The position numbers and the translations under genes are program-made. Positions 44,489 to 52,520 of a stretch of DNA of 64,000 bases are shown in pieces. The stretch covers positions 1-64,000 of the forward strand of contig JAEWAF010000095.1 in NCBI GenBank assembly GCA_023391815.1, read 5' to 3'. This DNA is from Pseudomonadota bacterium (GTDB lineage Bacteria > Pseudomonadota > Gammaproteobacteria > Steroidobacterales > Steroidobacteraceae). Each line of letters opens with the position of its first letter. Within the stretch, counting starts at the first letter, position 1. The notes under the pieces were generated by a model. It saw only the letters and a list, made by a program, of their open reading frames with translations, ran no database searches and was not told the origin of the DNA.

Positions 44489-45349
44489 TCACGCCCTGCC
44501 GCAGCACCCGAGAAGCTCGATGCGCTCGAGCACCGCGTCTTTCACGACGTGACGACCGATGACCATCAGGTCGGTGTCGCTGCCGTCGCCGAGCAATGCA
44601 TGCGGGTTCGGCTCGGCGGTGGCCAGCGCCTCCCGGATCACTCGAAGATACTTTTGTTTCATATAGGTGCCGTAGTTGATCTTCCGGACACCCAGATGGA
44701 TGGCGGCCCTGATCGAGTCGTCCTCGATGCCGGTGCCACCGTGTAACACCAGCGGCACATCGAGCGCGCGACCGACCGCTTCCAGACGACTCAAATCGAG
44801 CGGCACGCGGCCCTGCAATTTGATTTCTTCGTTGCCGACGCTGACCGCGAGCAGATCGACGCCGGTCTCCGCCACGAACTTCGCGGCGCCTTCGGCGTAA
44901 GCGGCGGTGTCCAGATCGTCAGCTTCGAAGTCAGCTTCGACCGCGACCTGGCGGCTATGGGCCAACGCGGTGAGTCGTTTCACACGACGGGTGTAATCCT
45001 CCAGCGGCGCATGTGGATCGGCAGGCATCACCAGGTTGAACCCGGCGCCGATGGCCTGCTCGACCCAGGCATCGTTCGGACATTCATTGAATATGAAACC
45101 CACCGGCACGTCGGCTTGCTCGGCCGCCGCCTTGCCGAGCGCGGCATAAAGACGCAGTTCTTGAGCCGACGCGTTCTGGCGCTCGGCCAGCCATTCGCCA
45201 TTGAAGCCGATGATGATGGGCGAGCGGGTCGCCTCGGCCGCATCGATCACCCCCTGCACGGATTCCAGGCTCCAGCTCTCGAAATAGCCGAGCGCATAGT
45301 CGTGATGGCGGGCGTGTTGCATCAGGCGATTGATCGATTCGAGCGACAT
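44489..45349 (-). CDS. Class II fructose-bisphosphate-aldolase homologue with a degraded zinc site
   Basis: The 286-aa barrel keeps the GatY/KbaY/FbaA framework (AIGAGFNLVMPADPHAPLED, HGGTGIEDD, VRKINYGTYMK). The normal HLDH motif with the first zinc ligand and catalytic Asp is FIFNE at residues 85-89. The second zinc His region (usually GTxHG) is VGNEEI near 171-176. Only the His of HGGTG (203-207) remains. It may not work as a normal metal aldolase and could be a different lyase, a binding protein or an isomerase. It is the first gene of the operon and divergent from rpiR. Confidence 0.8.
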   Translation of the reverse strand: MSLESINRLMQHARHHDYALGYFESWSLESVQGVIDAAEATRSPIIIGFNGEWLAERQNASAQELRLYAALGKAAAEQADVPVGFIFNECPNDAWVEQAIGAGFNLVMPADPHAPLEDYTRRVKRLTALAHSRQVAVEADFEADDLDTAAYAEGAAKFVAETGVDLLAVSVGNEEIKLQGRVPLDLSRLEAVGRALDVPLVLHGGTGIEDDSIRAAIHLGVRKINYGTYMKQKYLRVIREALATAEPNPHALLGDGSDTDLMVIGRHVVKDAVLERIELLGCCGRA

Positions 45350-45414
45350 GAAATGAACCCGTGATTCGGAAAGGACCGAAGGAAAACCTCTGTGAATCAG
45401 CCTCGAGCTACGAC

Positions 45415-45458
45415 TGAATTAAATTCACAAATGTTGTACTGTGTATGAACTTGATTCA
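45415..45458. promoter_or_regulatory. Pair of putative RpiR-family operators in the divergent promoter
   Basis: Two related 13-base dyads, TGAATTAAATTCA (45415-45427) and TGAACTTGATTCA (45446-45458), are 31 bases apart, which is about three helical turns. They lie between the operon start (45349) and the regulator start (45503), in an AT-rich island of an otherwise GC-rich region. This is where an RpiR dimer pair would control both directions. Confidence 0.6.
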
Positions 45459-45502
45459 AAACTACGCGGCCGCTGGTGCCCTGTCAAGGCTGCTCATAGA
45501 AT

Positions 45503-46396
45503 GTGCGTGTGCGGCGCAAGAACTCATCCACCAAGGCATCGACTGATACGCTCGGCGACAGCCGGCGGCCGTTGCTGACCTATATCAAAGGGATCCTCGC
45601 GTCCCTCAATCCGACAGACCGGTTGATTGCGGACTGTGTGCTCGCCGACCCGGAGCGGGTCATCACGTCCTCGATCGCGCAGTTGAAGGACGACTGTGGG
45701 GCCAGCGTTGGCGCCATCGTGGCGTTCTGTCGTCGCGTCGGACTCACCGGCTTCGCCGAGTTCAAGATCGCGCTAGCCCGGGATCTGGCGCAGTCGGGCT
45801 TGCCGGCCGGACAAACCCAGGAAAGCGGCACGCTGCTGGAGAAGGTGTTTCAGGTTCACGCGCAAAGCCTGACCGAGACGCTGCAGATCAATCCGCCGGC
45901 GCAGTTCGAGAAGATCGCGCAGGCCATTGATAAGAGCCGTCGGGTGGAGCTGTTCTCGATCGGCTTGTCCTATCCCGTGGCGCATACGGCGTACTGCAAA
46001 TTCCTGCTGCTCGGCTTGCAGGCGTCGGCGCACTTCGACTCGCACATCCAGCTGATCGCGGCCACTCAGCTCGAGAAGGGCGATGTCGCCATCGGCATTT
46101 CGCTATCGGGCACGACGCGCGAAACGGTGGAATGCCTGGAGGTTGCCAAGGCGAAGGGCGCGACGACCATCGGCCTGACCAACGCCATGAAGTCGCCGAT
46201 CACCAGCCACAGCGATTATTGTTTGTATGCGACACCGAGCGAGATCAAATATTTCCAGGCGCCGCTCGCCTCGCGCGTCACGCAGCTGGCGTTGATCGAT
46301 GCGTTGTTCGTTTTTCTGGCGCTCAAACACAAGAGCCGGACCGCGGCCAAACTGCAGGCCTCGGGCGAAGAACTGGTCAAGCGTCGGATCGAGTGA
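45503..46396 (+). CDS. RpiR/MurR-family regulator with SIS sugar-phosphate domain
   Basis: The product of 297 aa starts at a GTG (45503). It has an N-terminal HTH_6 domain (about residues 25-100, SSIAQLKDDCGASVGAIVAF) and a C-terminal SIS domain (about 125-260) with IGISLSGTTRET for phosphosugar binding. Proteins of this family sense a sugar phosphate intermediate. It is divergent from the ten-gene operon with two dyads in between, so a phosphorylated intermediate of that pathway is the likely signal. Confidence 0.88.
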   Translation: MRVRRKNSSTKASTDTLGDSRRPLLTYIKGILASLNPTDRLIADCVLADPERVITSSIAQLKDDCGASVGAIVAFCRRVGLTGFAEFKIALARDLAQSGLPAGQTQESGTLLEKVFQVHAQSLTETLQINPPAQFEKIAQAIDKSRRVELFSIGLSYPVAHTAYCKFLLLGLQASAHFDSHIQLIAATQLEKGDVAIGISLSGTTRETVECLEVAKAKGATTIGLTNAMKSPITSHSDYCLYATPSEIKYFQAPLASRVTQLALIDALFVFLALKHKSRTAAKLQASGEELVKRRIE

Positions 46397-46402
46397 CGGC
46401 TG

Positions 46403-47080
46403 CTATCGCTGAGAATCGTCGCGAGGACTTTGCGGCGGGTGTTGAAGCGCCTTCGGCAATTGCCAGCCCCGCTTGATTGCCAACACGCGCAACACAAAGC
46501 AGAACGCGGCTCCACAAAGCGCCGCAGGCACCGGCGGCGCGCCGAACTGATCGCCCAATACAACGACCGTCGCGCCACCCAACGCCGCCACCGCATACAA
46601 CTCAGCACGCAACACGAGCGGAACCTGCGCCAGCAACACATCGCGAACGACGCCTCCCCCGATGCCAGTGAGCATGCCGAGCAGCGCCGCCATCACGGGA
46701 TTGAGCTCGTACGCGAGCGCTTTCTGCGTGCCGGCGACTGCAAACAACGCAAGACCGGCGGCATCGAACATTCGCACCGGATTGGCCATGCGCTCGATGG
46801 CTGCGTGCCACTTGAAAGCAATCCCACCCGCGAGCATCGATGTCGCCAGGAATCGCCAGTCGCTGATCGAAGCCGGCGGCGTGGCCCCAATCAAAACATC
46901 ACGCACGATGCCGCCCGCGCAGGCGGCCGCGAACGCGAGCACCAGGACGCCAAAGATATCCAACTGCTTCCGCGCCGCCGCCGTCGCACCGGCCAGCGCA
47001 AAGACGAAAGTGCCCGCGAGGTCGAGAATCAGAACCAGAGTGCGCATGTTCGCCGCCAGGGCCGCCGTGTCGATCTCCAT
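46403..47080 (-). CDS. TRIC-family (UPF0126, YadS-like) cation channel membrane protein
   Basis: The product of about 225 aa has seven membrane segments and the internal repeat typical of bacterial TRIC channels, with the two glycine-rich motifs GGIVRDVLIG and GGGVVRDVLLA. Homotrimers conduct potassium. The ATG at 47080 (MEIDTAALAAN) is preferred, and one nine codons earlier is possible. It ends with a short Pro/Gln/Asp tail. It converges on the rpiR gene with a 6-base gap. Confidence 0.88.
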   Translation of the reverse strand: MEIDTAALAANMRTLVLILDLAGTFVFALAGATAAARKQLDIFGVLVLAFAAACAGGIVRDVLIGATPPASISDWRFLATSMLAGGIAFKWHAAIERMANPVRMFDAAGLALFAVAGTQKALAYELNPVMAALLGMLTGIGGGVVRDVLLAQVPLVLRAELYAVAALGGATVVVLGDQFGAPPVPAALCGAAFCFVLRVLAIKRGWQLPKALQHPPQSPRDDSQR

Positions 47081-47101
47081 GCCCCACCTGCCTCCGTCGG
47101 T

Positions 47102-47190
47102 CCTCAAATGAGGTGATTATGCCATTCAATCACCTCATTCGTTGAGGTGATTGCCGTAAGTGAGGCATAATCGCCTCACAGGGTGAGGTG
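47102..47190 (+). promoter_or_regulatory. Palindrome-dense promoter of the Fic gene
   Basis: The 10-base word TGAGGTGATT occurs at 47109-47118 and 47143-47152 and in reverse (AATCACCTCA) at 47128-47137. TGAGGC...GCCTCA follows at 47161-47178 and TGAGGTG at 47184-47190. A possible promoter, TTGAGG (47142-47147) with CATAAT (47166-47171) at 18 bases, is buried in these sites. Binding by the Fic protein's own C-terminal winged helix would give autorepression. RNA hairpins are the other reading. Confidence 0.65.
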
Positions 47191-47196
47191 AAAACC

Positions 47197-48351
47197 ATGG
47201 CGGATCGACTCAAGTGGGTGTGGCAGCAGCAGGACTGGCCGGCTTGGCGTTTCGACGCGGCAGAGCTCGCGGCACCCCTTGCCGCCGCTCGCAAGGCGCA
47301 GGGAGAAGCGGTGGGACGGGCTCAAGTTCTTACCTCCTCGCTCGGTACCCGTGCGCAAGCAGAACTTTTGATGCTTGAGGGATTCAATACGAGCGCCATT
47401 GAAGGCGAGCGACTCGACCTCGAGGCGCTGCGCAGCTCGATCGCACGTCGCCTCGGGATCCAGCTCGAAAGTAACAAAGCCGCACCGACGCCGCGCGCCG
47501 TGGAAGGCCTGATCGATGTATTGCAGGATGCGACTCAGAATTATCAGAAGACCCTCACCGTGGATCATCTGAACGGCTGGCAGGCCGCGCTTTTTCCGAC
47601 AGGGCGTTCCGGTTTGCACGAGATCCGCGTCGGACAACTGCGCGGTGACGCGCCGATGCGTATCGTCTCCGGCCCTCATCAGCGCGAGCGCGTGCATTAC
47701 GAAGCACCTCCGCCGGAGGGACTCGAAGCTCAGCTAGAAACATTCCTCGATTGGTTCAACGAAGAGTCTTTTGAGCTCGACGGACTCGTGCGCGCGGGCC
47801 TTGCCCATCTGTGGTTCGAAGTCTTGCATCCATACGAGGATGGGAATGGCTGCGTCGGTCGCGCCTTGCTGGACAGGGCGCTTGCGCAGGATGAAAAACG
47901 GCCGGTTCGACTGTATAGCCTCTCAGCGCAACTCTACAGCGAACGCCAGGAGTACTACGCCGCTCTCGAGCGGGCGTCGCGAGGCGATCTCGACGCTACC
48001 GAATGGCTGATCTTCTTCGCCCGCCAGGTTGAAGCCGCTGCTAAGTCGAGCGCAGTCGCAATCGGCAAAGTGCTGGACAAAGCGAAGTTCTGGGTGGCGC
48101 ACGGCGCGCAGCCGATGAACGATCGTCAGCGCAAAGTCGTGAATCTGTTGCTCGACGAAGGTCGCGGCGGTTTCGAAGCCGGCATGACGAACGGCAAATA
48201 CGTCAGCATCGCGAAAACGAGCCCGGCCACCGCGCAGCGCGATCTCGCGAATCTGGTTCAGAAAGGAATATTGGCGCTGGTCGGTGCAGGCCGCTCGGCG
48301 CGCTACGAGATCAAGTGGGATTCATCCAGCAACGACCCGGCTAACGGGTAA
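47197..48351 (+). CDS. Fic-family protein with N-terminal inhibitory motif and winged-helix-like C-terminus
   Basis: The ATG at 47197 (GAGG eight bases before) gives 384 aa. It has a DUF4172-like N-terminal region (MADRLKWVWQQQDWPAWRF), a class II inhibitory helix with Glu69 in NTSAIEGE, and a Fic core with HPYEDGNGCVGR (His211 to Arg222). The canonical motif has Arg where this one has Cys219. The C-terminal 75 residues (NDRQRKVVNLLLDEG, then SPATAQRDLANLVQKGIL) look like a winged helix. Fic enzymes usually transfer AMP to target proteins. The Cys change may weaken phosphate binding. No antitoxin gene is next to it. Confidence 0.88.
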   Translation: MADRLKWVWQQQDWPAWRFDAAELAAPLAAARKAQGEAVGRAQVLTSSLGTRAQAELLMLEGFNTSAIEGERLDLEALRSSIARRLGIQLESNKAAPTPRAVEGLIDVLQDATQNYQKTLTVDHLNGWQAALFPTGRSGLHEIRVGQLRGDAPMRIVSGPHQRERVHYEAPPPEGLEAQLETFLDWFNEESFELDGLVRAGLAHLWFEVLHPYEDGNGCVGRALLDRALAQDEKRPVRLYSLSAQLYSERQEYYAALERASRGDLDATEWLIFFARQVEAAAKSSAVAIGKVLDKAKFWVAHGAQPMNDRQRKVVNLLLDEGRGGFEAGMTNGKYVSIAKTSPATAQRDLANLVQKGILALVGAGRSARYEIKWDSSSNDPANG

Positions 48352-48352
48352 C

Positions 48353-49075
48353 TTATCGCTCGACTGTCGCCAATATTCCTTTGTGATCGCTGATTCCCTC
48401 CAGCACCTGGACCTGGGTCAGCCGATACTCCGGGGTCGAGAAGATCGTGTCGACCGCGAGCTCCAGCGCGCCGGCGCTGTGGAACTGAGGGTCGATCGTG
48501 GTGGTGACATCGGCGGGTAAGTGATCGATGAGCCCCAACTCGCCCGTGAACAAACCGAACATTTCTCTGCCGCGGGGCGCGTTGAAGTCGCCACATAGCA
48601 CATAGTCGGGATAGGGCTGCAGTACTTGTTTGAGCCTCGCGAAGTCCGCGCGCTGCTCATCGGTCGTTTCGCCGTTCATCGACCAGGTGAAATGCGTGGT
48701 GCCGATCTTATAGCTCCGCCCTTCGTGCAGGAGCTCGGTCATGACCACCAGCCGCCGCGGATCGTTCGGCTCCTTGAAGATACGGATGGCTGGGTCATCG
48801 GCATAGTAAGCGACGGTTTGAGCATGCACCGGCACTCGAGTAAGCACGGCCACACCCCAACTGCGCGGGCTGGTACCTCCTCCACTTCTCTCCGGCATGA
48901 GCGCGCTGATGGCGTACTTCACCTGGTAGCCACCCACCGCCGCGAGCGCCGCGCAGTCTTTCTCGAACACCTCCTGTAAACACACGATGTCGGGCACGTG
49001 CGTGGCAATCGTCTGCGCGACCCGGTCGAGGTGACGATCGTGTTCGATGTTCAGCGTCAGGAGTTTCAGCGTCAT
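48353..49075 (-). CDS. Endonuclease/exonuclease/phosphatase (EEP) family hydrolase
   Basis: The 240-aa cytosolic protein has the EEP motifs in order: LNIEH near the start, CLQEVF, GTTHFTW, CGDFNAPRG, and the C-terminal SDHKGI with the catalytic Asp-His pair. Members cleave nucleic acids or phosphoesters with Mg2+. No signal peptide is seen and the substrate is unknown. Its stop lies one base from the stop of the Fic gene (convergent). Confidence 0.85.
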   Translation of the reverse strand: MTLKLLTLNIEHDRHLDRVAQTIATHVPDIVCLQEVFEKDCAALAAVGGYQVKYAISALMPERSGGGTSPRSWGVAVLTRVPVHAQTVAYYADDPAIRIFKEPNDPRRLVVMTELLHEGRSYKIGTTHFTWSMNGETTDEQRADFARLKQVLQPYPDYVLCGDFNAPRGREMFGLFTGELGLIDHLPADVTTTIDPQFHSAGALELAVDTIFSTPEYRLTQVQVLEGISDHKGILATVER

Positions 49076-49104
49076 GTGCGTGACGGTACGCGAGGTCCGC
49101 TGAA

Positions 49105-49133
49105 AAAGAAAACGCCCCGCTCGAAGCGGGGCG
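49105..49133 (-). terminator. Rho-independent terminator of the nrdJ operon
   Basis: CGCCCCGCT (49113-49121) and AGCGGGGCG (49125-49133) form a perfect 9-bp stem with a 3-base loop. On the minus strand it is followed by TTTTCTTTTT (49112-49103). It lies 75 bases beyond the nrdJb stop and just before the EEP gene start. Confidence 0.85.
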
Positions 49134-49208
49134 CAGGTGGTCGGCGCGGGTTAGTCCCCAAGGCCGTCAAACAAATCTCATATCGGAAGAACAGTCAGGC
49201 GCGCGCGC

Positions 49209-49925
49209 TCATCCGCACTTCGAATCGCCGCAGTTCAAACACGTCATGCAGCCGTCCATCAGCACCACCGCGGTGGTGCTGCACTTGGAGCACAGTTGCG
49301 CGCCTTCGGGGAAGTGGCTCTTGGCGAAGGCGTCGACCTGCTTGTTGCGCGCTTCGTACTCGGCCTTTTTTTCCTCGATGAGCTTCTTGCGCTCCTCTTC
49401 CATCTCCGGCTTCTTCAGCAGGCCGATGGTCTGCAGATGTTTTTCGACCACGTAGCCGAGCTCGGCGATGATGGACGGCATGAACTTGCCGCCCGACTGC
49501 CAGTAGCCGCCGCGAGGATCGAACACGGCCTTCATCTCGTCCACCAAGAAGGTCACGTCGCCGCCCTTGCGGAACACGGCCGAGAGAATACGCGTCAACG
49601 CCACGATCCATTGGAAATGATCCAGGTTCTTGGAGTTGATGAAAATCTCGAACGGCCGGCGCTGCTCGTGGCGGGTGCCTTCGTTCAGGATGATGTCGTT
49701 GATGGTCACGTACATGGCGTGATCGGACACCGGCGTCTTGATCTTGTAGGTCGAGCCGATCAGCACGTCGGGACGCTCGACTTTCTCGTGCATCCAGACG
49801 ACGTTCGATTCCTTCTCGCGTTCCTTGACCTGCGCGGCTTCGGCGGCAGCTTTTTCAGCCGCCGCTTTGTCCTCGGGCTTCTCGACCCGGTACTTGACGA
49901 TTTTCTTGTCGATCTTGGAGCTCAT
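49209..49925 (-). CDS. nrdJb: NrdJb, C-terminal subunit of split B12-dependent ribonucleotide reductase
   Basis: The start at 49925 (MSSKIDKKIVKYRV) gives 238 aa. A Lys/Ala/Glu-rich N-terminal segment is followed by a conserved domain (GSTYKIKTPVSDHAMYVTINDI, split as GSTYKIKTPV and SDHAMYVTINDI) and a cysteine-rich end with four CxxC-type groups (CSKC, CMTC, CGDSKC). The tail cysteines likely re-reduce the active site of NrdJa or bind zinc. A two-gene NrdJa/NrdJb arrangement is known from Pseudomonas and Xanthomonas. It follows nrdJa by 65 bases. Confidence 0.92.
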   Translation of the reverse strand: MSSKIDKKIVKYRVEKPEDKAAAEKAAAEAAQVKEREKESNVVWMHEKVERPDVLIGSTYKIKTPVSDHAMYVTINDIILNEGTRHEQRRPFEIFINSKNLDHFQWIVALTRILSAVFRKGGDVTFLVDEMKAVFDPRGGYWQSGGKFMPSIIAELGYVVEKHLQTIGLLKKPEMEEERKKLIEEKKAEYEARNKQVDAFAKSHFPEGAQLCSKCSTTAVVLMDGCMTCLNCGDSKCG

Positions 49926-49990
49926 GGTTTCAACCTGCTTCAAGCGTGGCCGCGCCCCGATGCAAAACTCGGGCACGCAGCAACGACTCG

Positions 49991-52135
49991 TTAGAATTTT
50001 CCGTAGTAGCCTTCTTTGAGCGCGTCGAAGAGGTTGGCGGCGGTGTGCTTCTCGCCGTCGTACTCGATCTCTTCGTCGCCACGCACCTTCACTTCGGTGC
50101 CGTCTTCGAGCGTGAACACGTACGTCGTGTTCTTCAGGTCCTCTTCCTTGACCAGCACGCCCTGGAACGCTTCGGGGTTGAACCGAAACGTGGTGCAGCC
50201 CTTCAGGCCCTGCTCGTAGGCATACAGATAAATGTTCTTGAAATCCTCGTACGGATAATCCGTCGGCACGTTCGCCGTCTTGGAGATCGAGGAGTCGATC
50301 CACAGCTGCGAGGCCGCCTGAATATCGACATGTTCCTTCGGCGTGATGTGGTCCGCCGTCGTGAAGTAGTCGGGCAGCTTCTCGGCCGGATTGGTCGAGT
50401 TCGGCATCGCGCGCGGATTGATCAGCTCGCGGTAGGCCAGCAGCTCGAAGGAGAACACGTCGATCTTCTCCTTGGTCTTCTTGCCTTCGCGAATGACATT
50501 GCGGAAGTAATGGTGAGCAAACGAGGGCTCGATACCATTCGAGGCATTGTTCGCCAGCGACAGCGAAATCGTGCCGGTCGGCGCGATCGAGCTGTGGTGC
50601 GTGAAGCGCGCGCCCACTTCGGCGAGCTCATCGACCAGCTCCGGCGCCGCTTCGGCGACACGCTGCATGTAACGGCTGTACTTGGCGTGCAAGGTGCGGC
50701 CGTGAATCTTCTGACCGACGCGCCAGCCGTCCTTCACCATTTCAGGACGTTTGCGGAGCATCTCCGCAGTCACTTCGAACTCTTCGACCATGATCGGGGC
50801 AGGGCCCTTCTCACGCGCCAGCTCCAGTCCCGCTTCCCAGCCCGCGAGCGCCATTTCGCGCGACACGTTCTGAGTGAAAGCGACGGACTTCTTCGAGCCG
50901 TACTTCATGCATTGCATGGTGATCGCCGAGCCCAGGCCCAGGAAGCCCATGCCATGGCGGCGCTTGCGCATGATCTCATCGCGCTGCTGACCGAGCGGCA
51001 GACCGTTGATCTCGACCACGTTGTCGAGCATGCGCGTGAAGACCTTCACGCACTTCCGGAACTCTTCCCAATCGAAACGCGCATCTTCGGTGAAGGGATC
51101 GAGCACGAAGCGCGTCAGATTGATGGAGCCGAGCAGGCACGAGCCATACGGCGGCAGTGGCTGCTCGCCGCAGGGGTTGGTCGCGCGAATGTTTTCGCAC
51201 CACCAGTTGTTGTTCATTTCATTGACTTTGTCGATGAGCACGAAGCCCGGCTCGGCGAAGTCGTAGGTGGACGACATGATCACGTCCCACATGCGCTTGG
51301 CCGGCAGCGTCTTATAGATCTTGCAGCAGACCAGGCCGGTCTCGTTCACGACATAGCCTTCCTTGGTCGGCCACTCGCGCCACACATACTTGGTGGGATC
51401 CTGCAGATTCTCGCCGCCTTCCAGCTCGCGCTGGCTCACCGGGAAGGCCAGCTGCCAGTCCTGATCCTTCTTCACCGCTTCGACGAATTCGTCGGTGATC
51501 AGCAGCGACAGATTGAATTGACGCAGGCGGCCGGCCTCGCGCTTGGCGCGAATGAAATCCATCGCGTCCGGATGACCGATATCGAACGTGCCCATCTGCG
51601 CGCCACGACGGCCGCCGGCCGACGAAACGGTGAAGCACATCTTGTCGTAGATATCCATGAACGAGAGCGGGCCCGACGTGTATGCGCCGGCGCCGGAGAC
51701 ATACGCACCTTTGGGGCGCATGGTCGAGAATTCGTAACCGATGCCGCAGCCGGCCTTCAGCGTCAGGCCCGCTTCGTGGACCTTCGCGAGAATGTCATCC
51801 ATCGAGTCCAGAATGGTCCCGGACACGGTGCAGTTGATGGTGGAGGTAGCAGGCTTGTGCTCCAGCGCGCCGGCGTTCGAAGTGACGCGGCCCGCCGGGA
51901 TCGCGCCCTTGCGCAGGGCCCACAGGAACTGCTCGTACCATTGGTCGCGGACGTCTTCTTTTTCGACGTCGGCGAGCGCACGGGCGACCCGTTTATAGGT
52001 GTCGTCCATGGAGCGATCGACGGGCGTGCCGTCTTTCGCGGAGAGTCGATATTTTTTGTCCCAGATATCCAGCGAGGCTTCCTGGAACGGAATGCTGTTG
52101 ACATCCATGGGTTCAAGTTTGATTGCGGTCTTCAT
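49991..52135 (-). CDS. nrdJa: NrdJa, catalytic subunit of class II (adenosylcobalamin) ribonucleotide reductase
   Basis: The ATG at 52135 gives 714 aa (MKTAIKLEPMDVN...). A TTG at 52171 is an alternative. It has the ten-stranded barrel motifs STINCTVSGTI, NPCGEQPLPPYGSC with active-site cysteine, and GAYTSGPLSFMDI. It makes deoxyribonucleotides with or without oxygen, using coenzyme B12. The C-terminal redox part is in NrdJb. NrdR-type boxes lie upstream, so expression is probably tied to nucleotide supply. No other nrd genes are in the window. Confidence 0.93.
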   Translation of the reverse strand: MKTAIKLEPMDVNSIPFQEASLDIWDKKYRLSAKDGTPVDRSMDDTYKRVARALADVEKEDVRDQWYEQFLWALRKGAIPAGRVTSNAGALEHKPATSTINCTVSGTILDSMDDILAKVHEAGLTLKAGCGIGYEFSTMRPKGAYVSGAGAYTSGPLSFMDIYDKMCFTVSSAGGRRGAQMGTFDIGHPDAMDFIRAKREAGRLRQFNLSLLITDEFVEAVKKDQDWQLAFPVSQRELEGGENLQDPTKYVWREWPTKEGYVVNETGLVCCKIYKTLPAKRMWDVIMSSTYDFAEPGFVLIDKVNEMNNNWWCENIRATNPCGEQPLPPYGSCLLGSINLTRFVLDPFTEDARFDWEEFRKCVKVFTRMLDNVVEINGLPLGQQRDEIMRKRRHGMGFLGLGSAITMQCMKYGSKKSVAFTQNVSREMALAGWEAGLELAREKGPAPIMVEEFEVTAEMLRKRPEMVKDGWRVGQKIHGRTLHAKYSRYMQRVAEAAPELVDELAEVGARFTHHSSIAPTGTISLSLANNASNGIEPSFAHHYFRNVIREGKKTKEKIDVFSFELLAYRELINPRAMPNSTNPAEKLPDYFTTADHITPKEHVDIQAASQLWIDSSISKTANVPTDYPYEDFKNIYLYAYEQGLKGCTTFRFNPEAFQGVLVKEEDLKNTTYVFTLEDGTEVKVRGDEEIEYDGEKHTAANLFDALKEGYYGKF

Positions 52136-52290
52136 GCCGGCAAGGAACTCCGGATTGCGAGCGGGAGCCAATCGTCCCCAACTGACGTCCCCTAACTCCC
52201 CCCAGCCCGGGCCCCTTCAAGCCCTGGCTGGCGGTCCATTTCTGACCTGCGCAATGATCTCGCCGGTCATGTTTTTCTTTCCGCGGCGAG

Positions 52291-52306
52291 ACACTACATA
52301 TTGTGT
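52291..52306. promoter_or_regulatory. NrdR box 1 upstream of nrdJa
   Basis: ACACTACATATTGTGT fits the 16-base NrdR consensus (acaCwAtATaTwGtgt). It is 155 bases upstream of the nrdJa start. NrdR represses ribonucleotide reductase genes when dATP is high. Confidence 0.72.
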
Positions 52307-52466
52307 CAGGGGCACAAGCCTAGACCTGCCATCTGAAGCCGTCAAGAAACCCTCCTGCGAAAAATAGGCTCGGAAAGCCCGTATAGTTCAAGGGCTTGCG
52401 AAGTTTTGCGGGAGGATTTCGGCGCCGCCGAAAAGAGGTCGCCAGTATCTCCGCAAACGCACCAAA

Positions 52467-52482
52467 CCACAATATCTTGTGT
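52467..52482. promoter_or_regulatory. NrdR box 2, further upstream
   Basis: CCACAATATCTTGTGT is a second match to the NrdR consensus, 176 bases from the first. Normally paired boxes are about 31 bases apart, so this spacing is unusual. It lies between nrdJa and the protease gene. Confidence 0.6.
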
Positions 52483-52511
52483 CCACCCGGGATCAACTGT
52501 AAGCCCACAAG

Positions 52512-52520
52512 TTATCCACA
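52512..52520 (+). promoter_or_regulatory. Consensus DnaA box
   Basis: TTATCCACA is a perfect match to the 9-base DnaA box and lies 30 bases from the outer NrdR box. DnaA is known to control nrdAB in E. coli, so a role here is plausible. A single box can also occur by chance. Confidence 0.5.

Noticed and set aside
47102..47190. Mobile-element terminal repeats or an attachment site
   Set aside because: The repeats overlap a promoter in front of one gene, and no transposase or integrase is near. Operator or hairpin readings fit better.
49946..52195. 749-aa plus-strand reading opposite nrdJa
   Set aside because: It mirrors nrdJa codon by codon, is full of Arg/His/Gln low-complexity text, and matches no fold. 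It is a GC-skew shadow.
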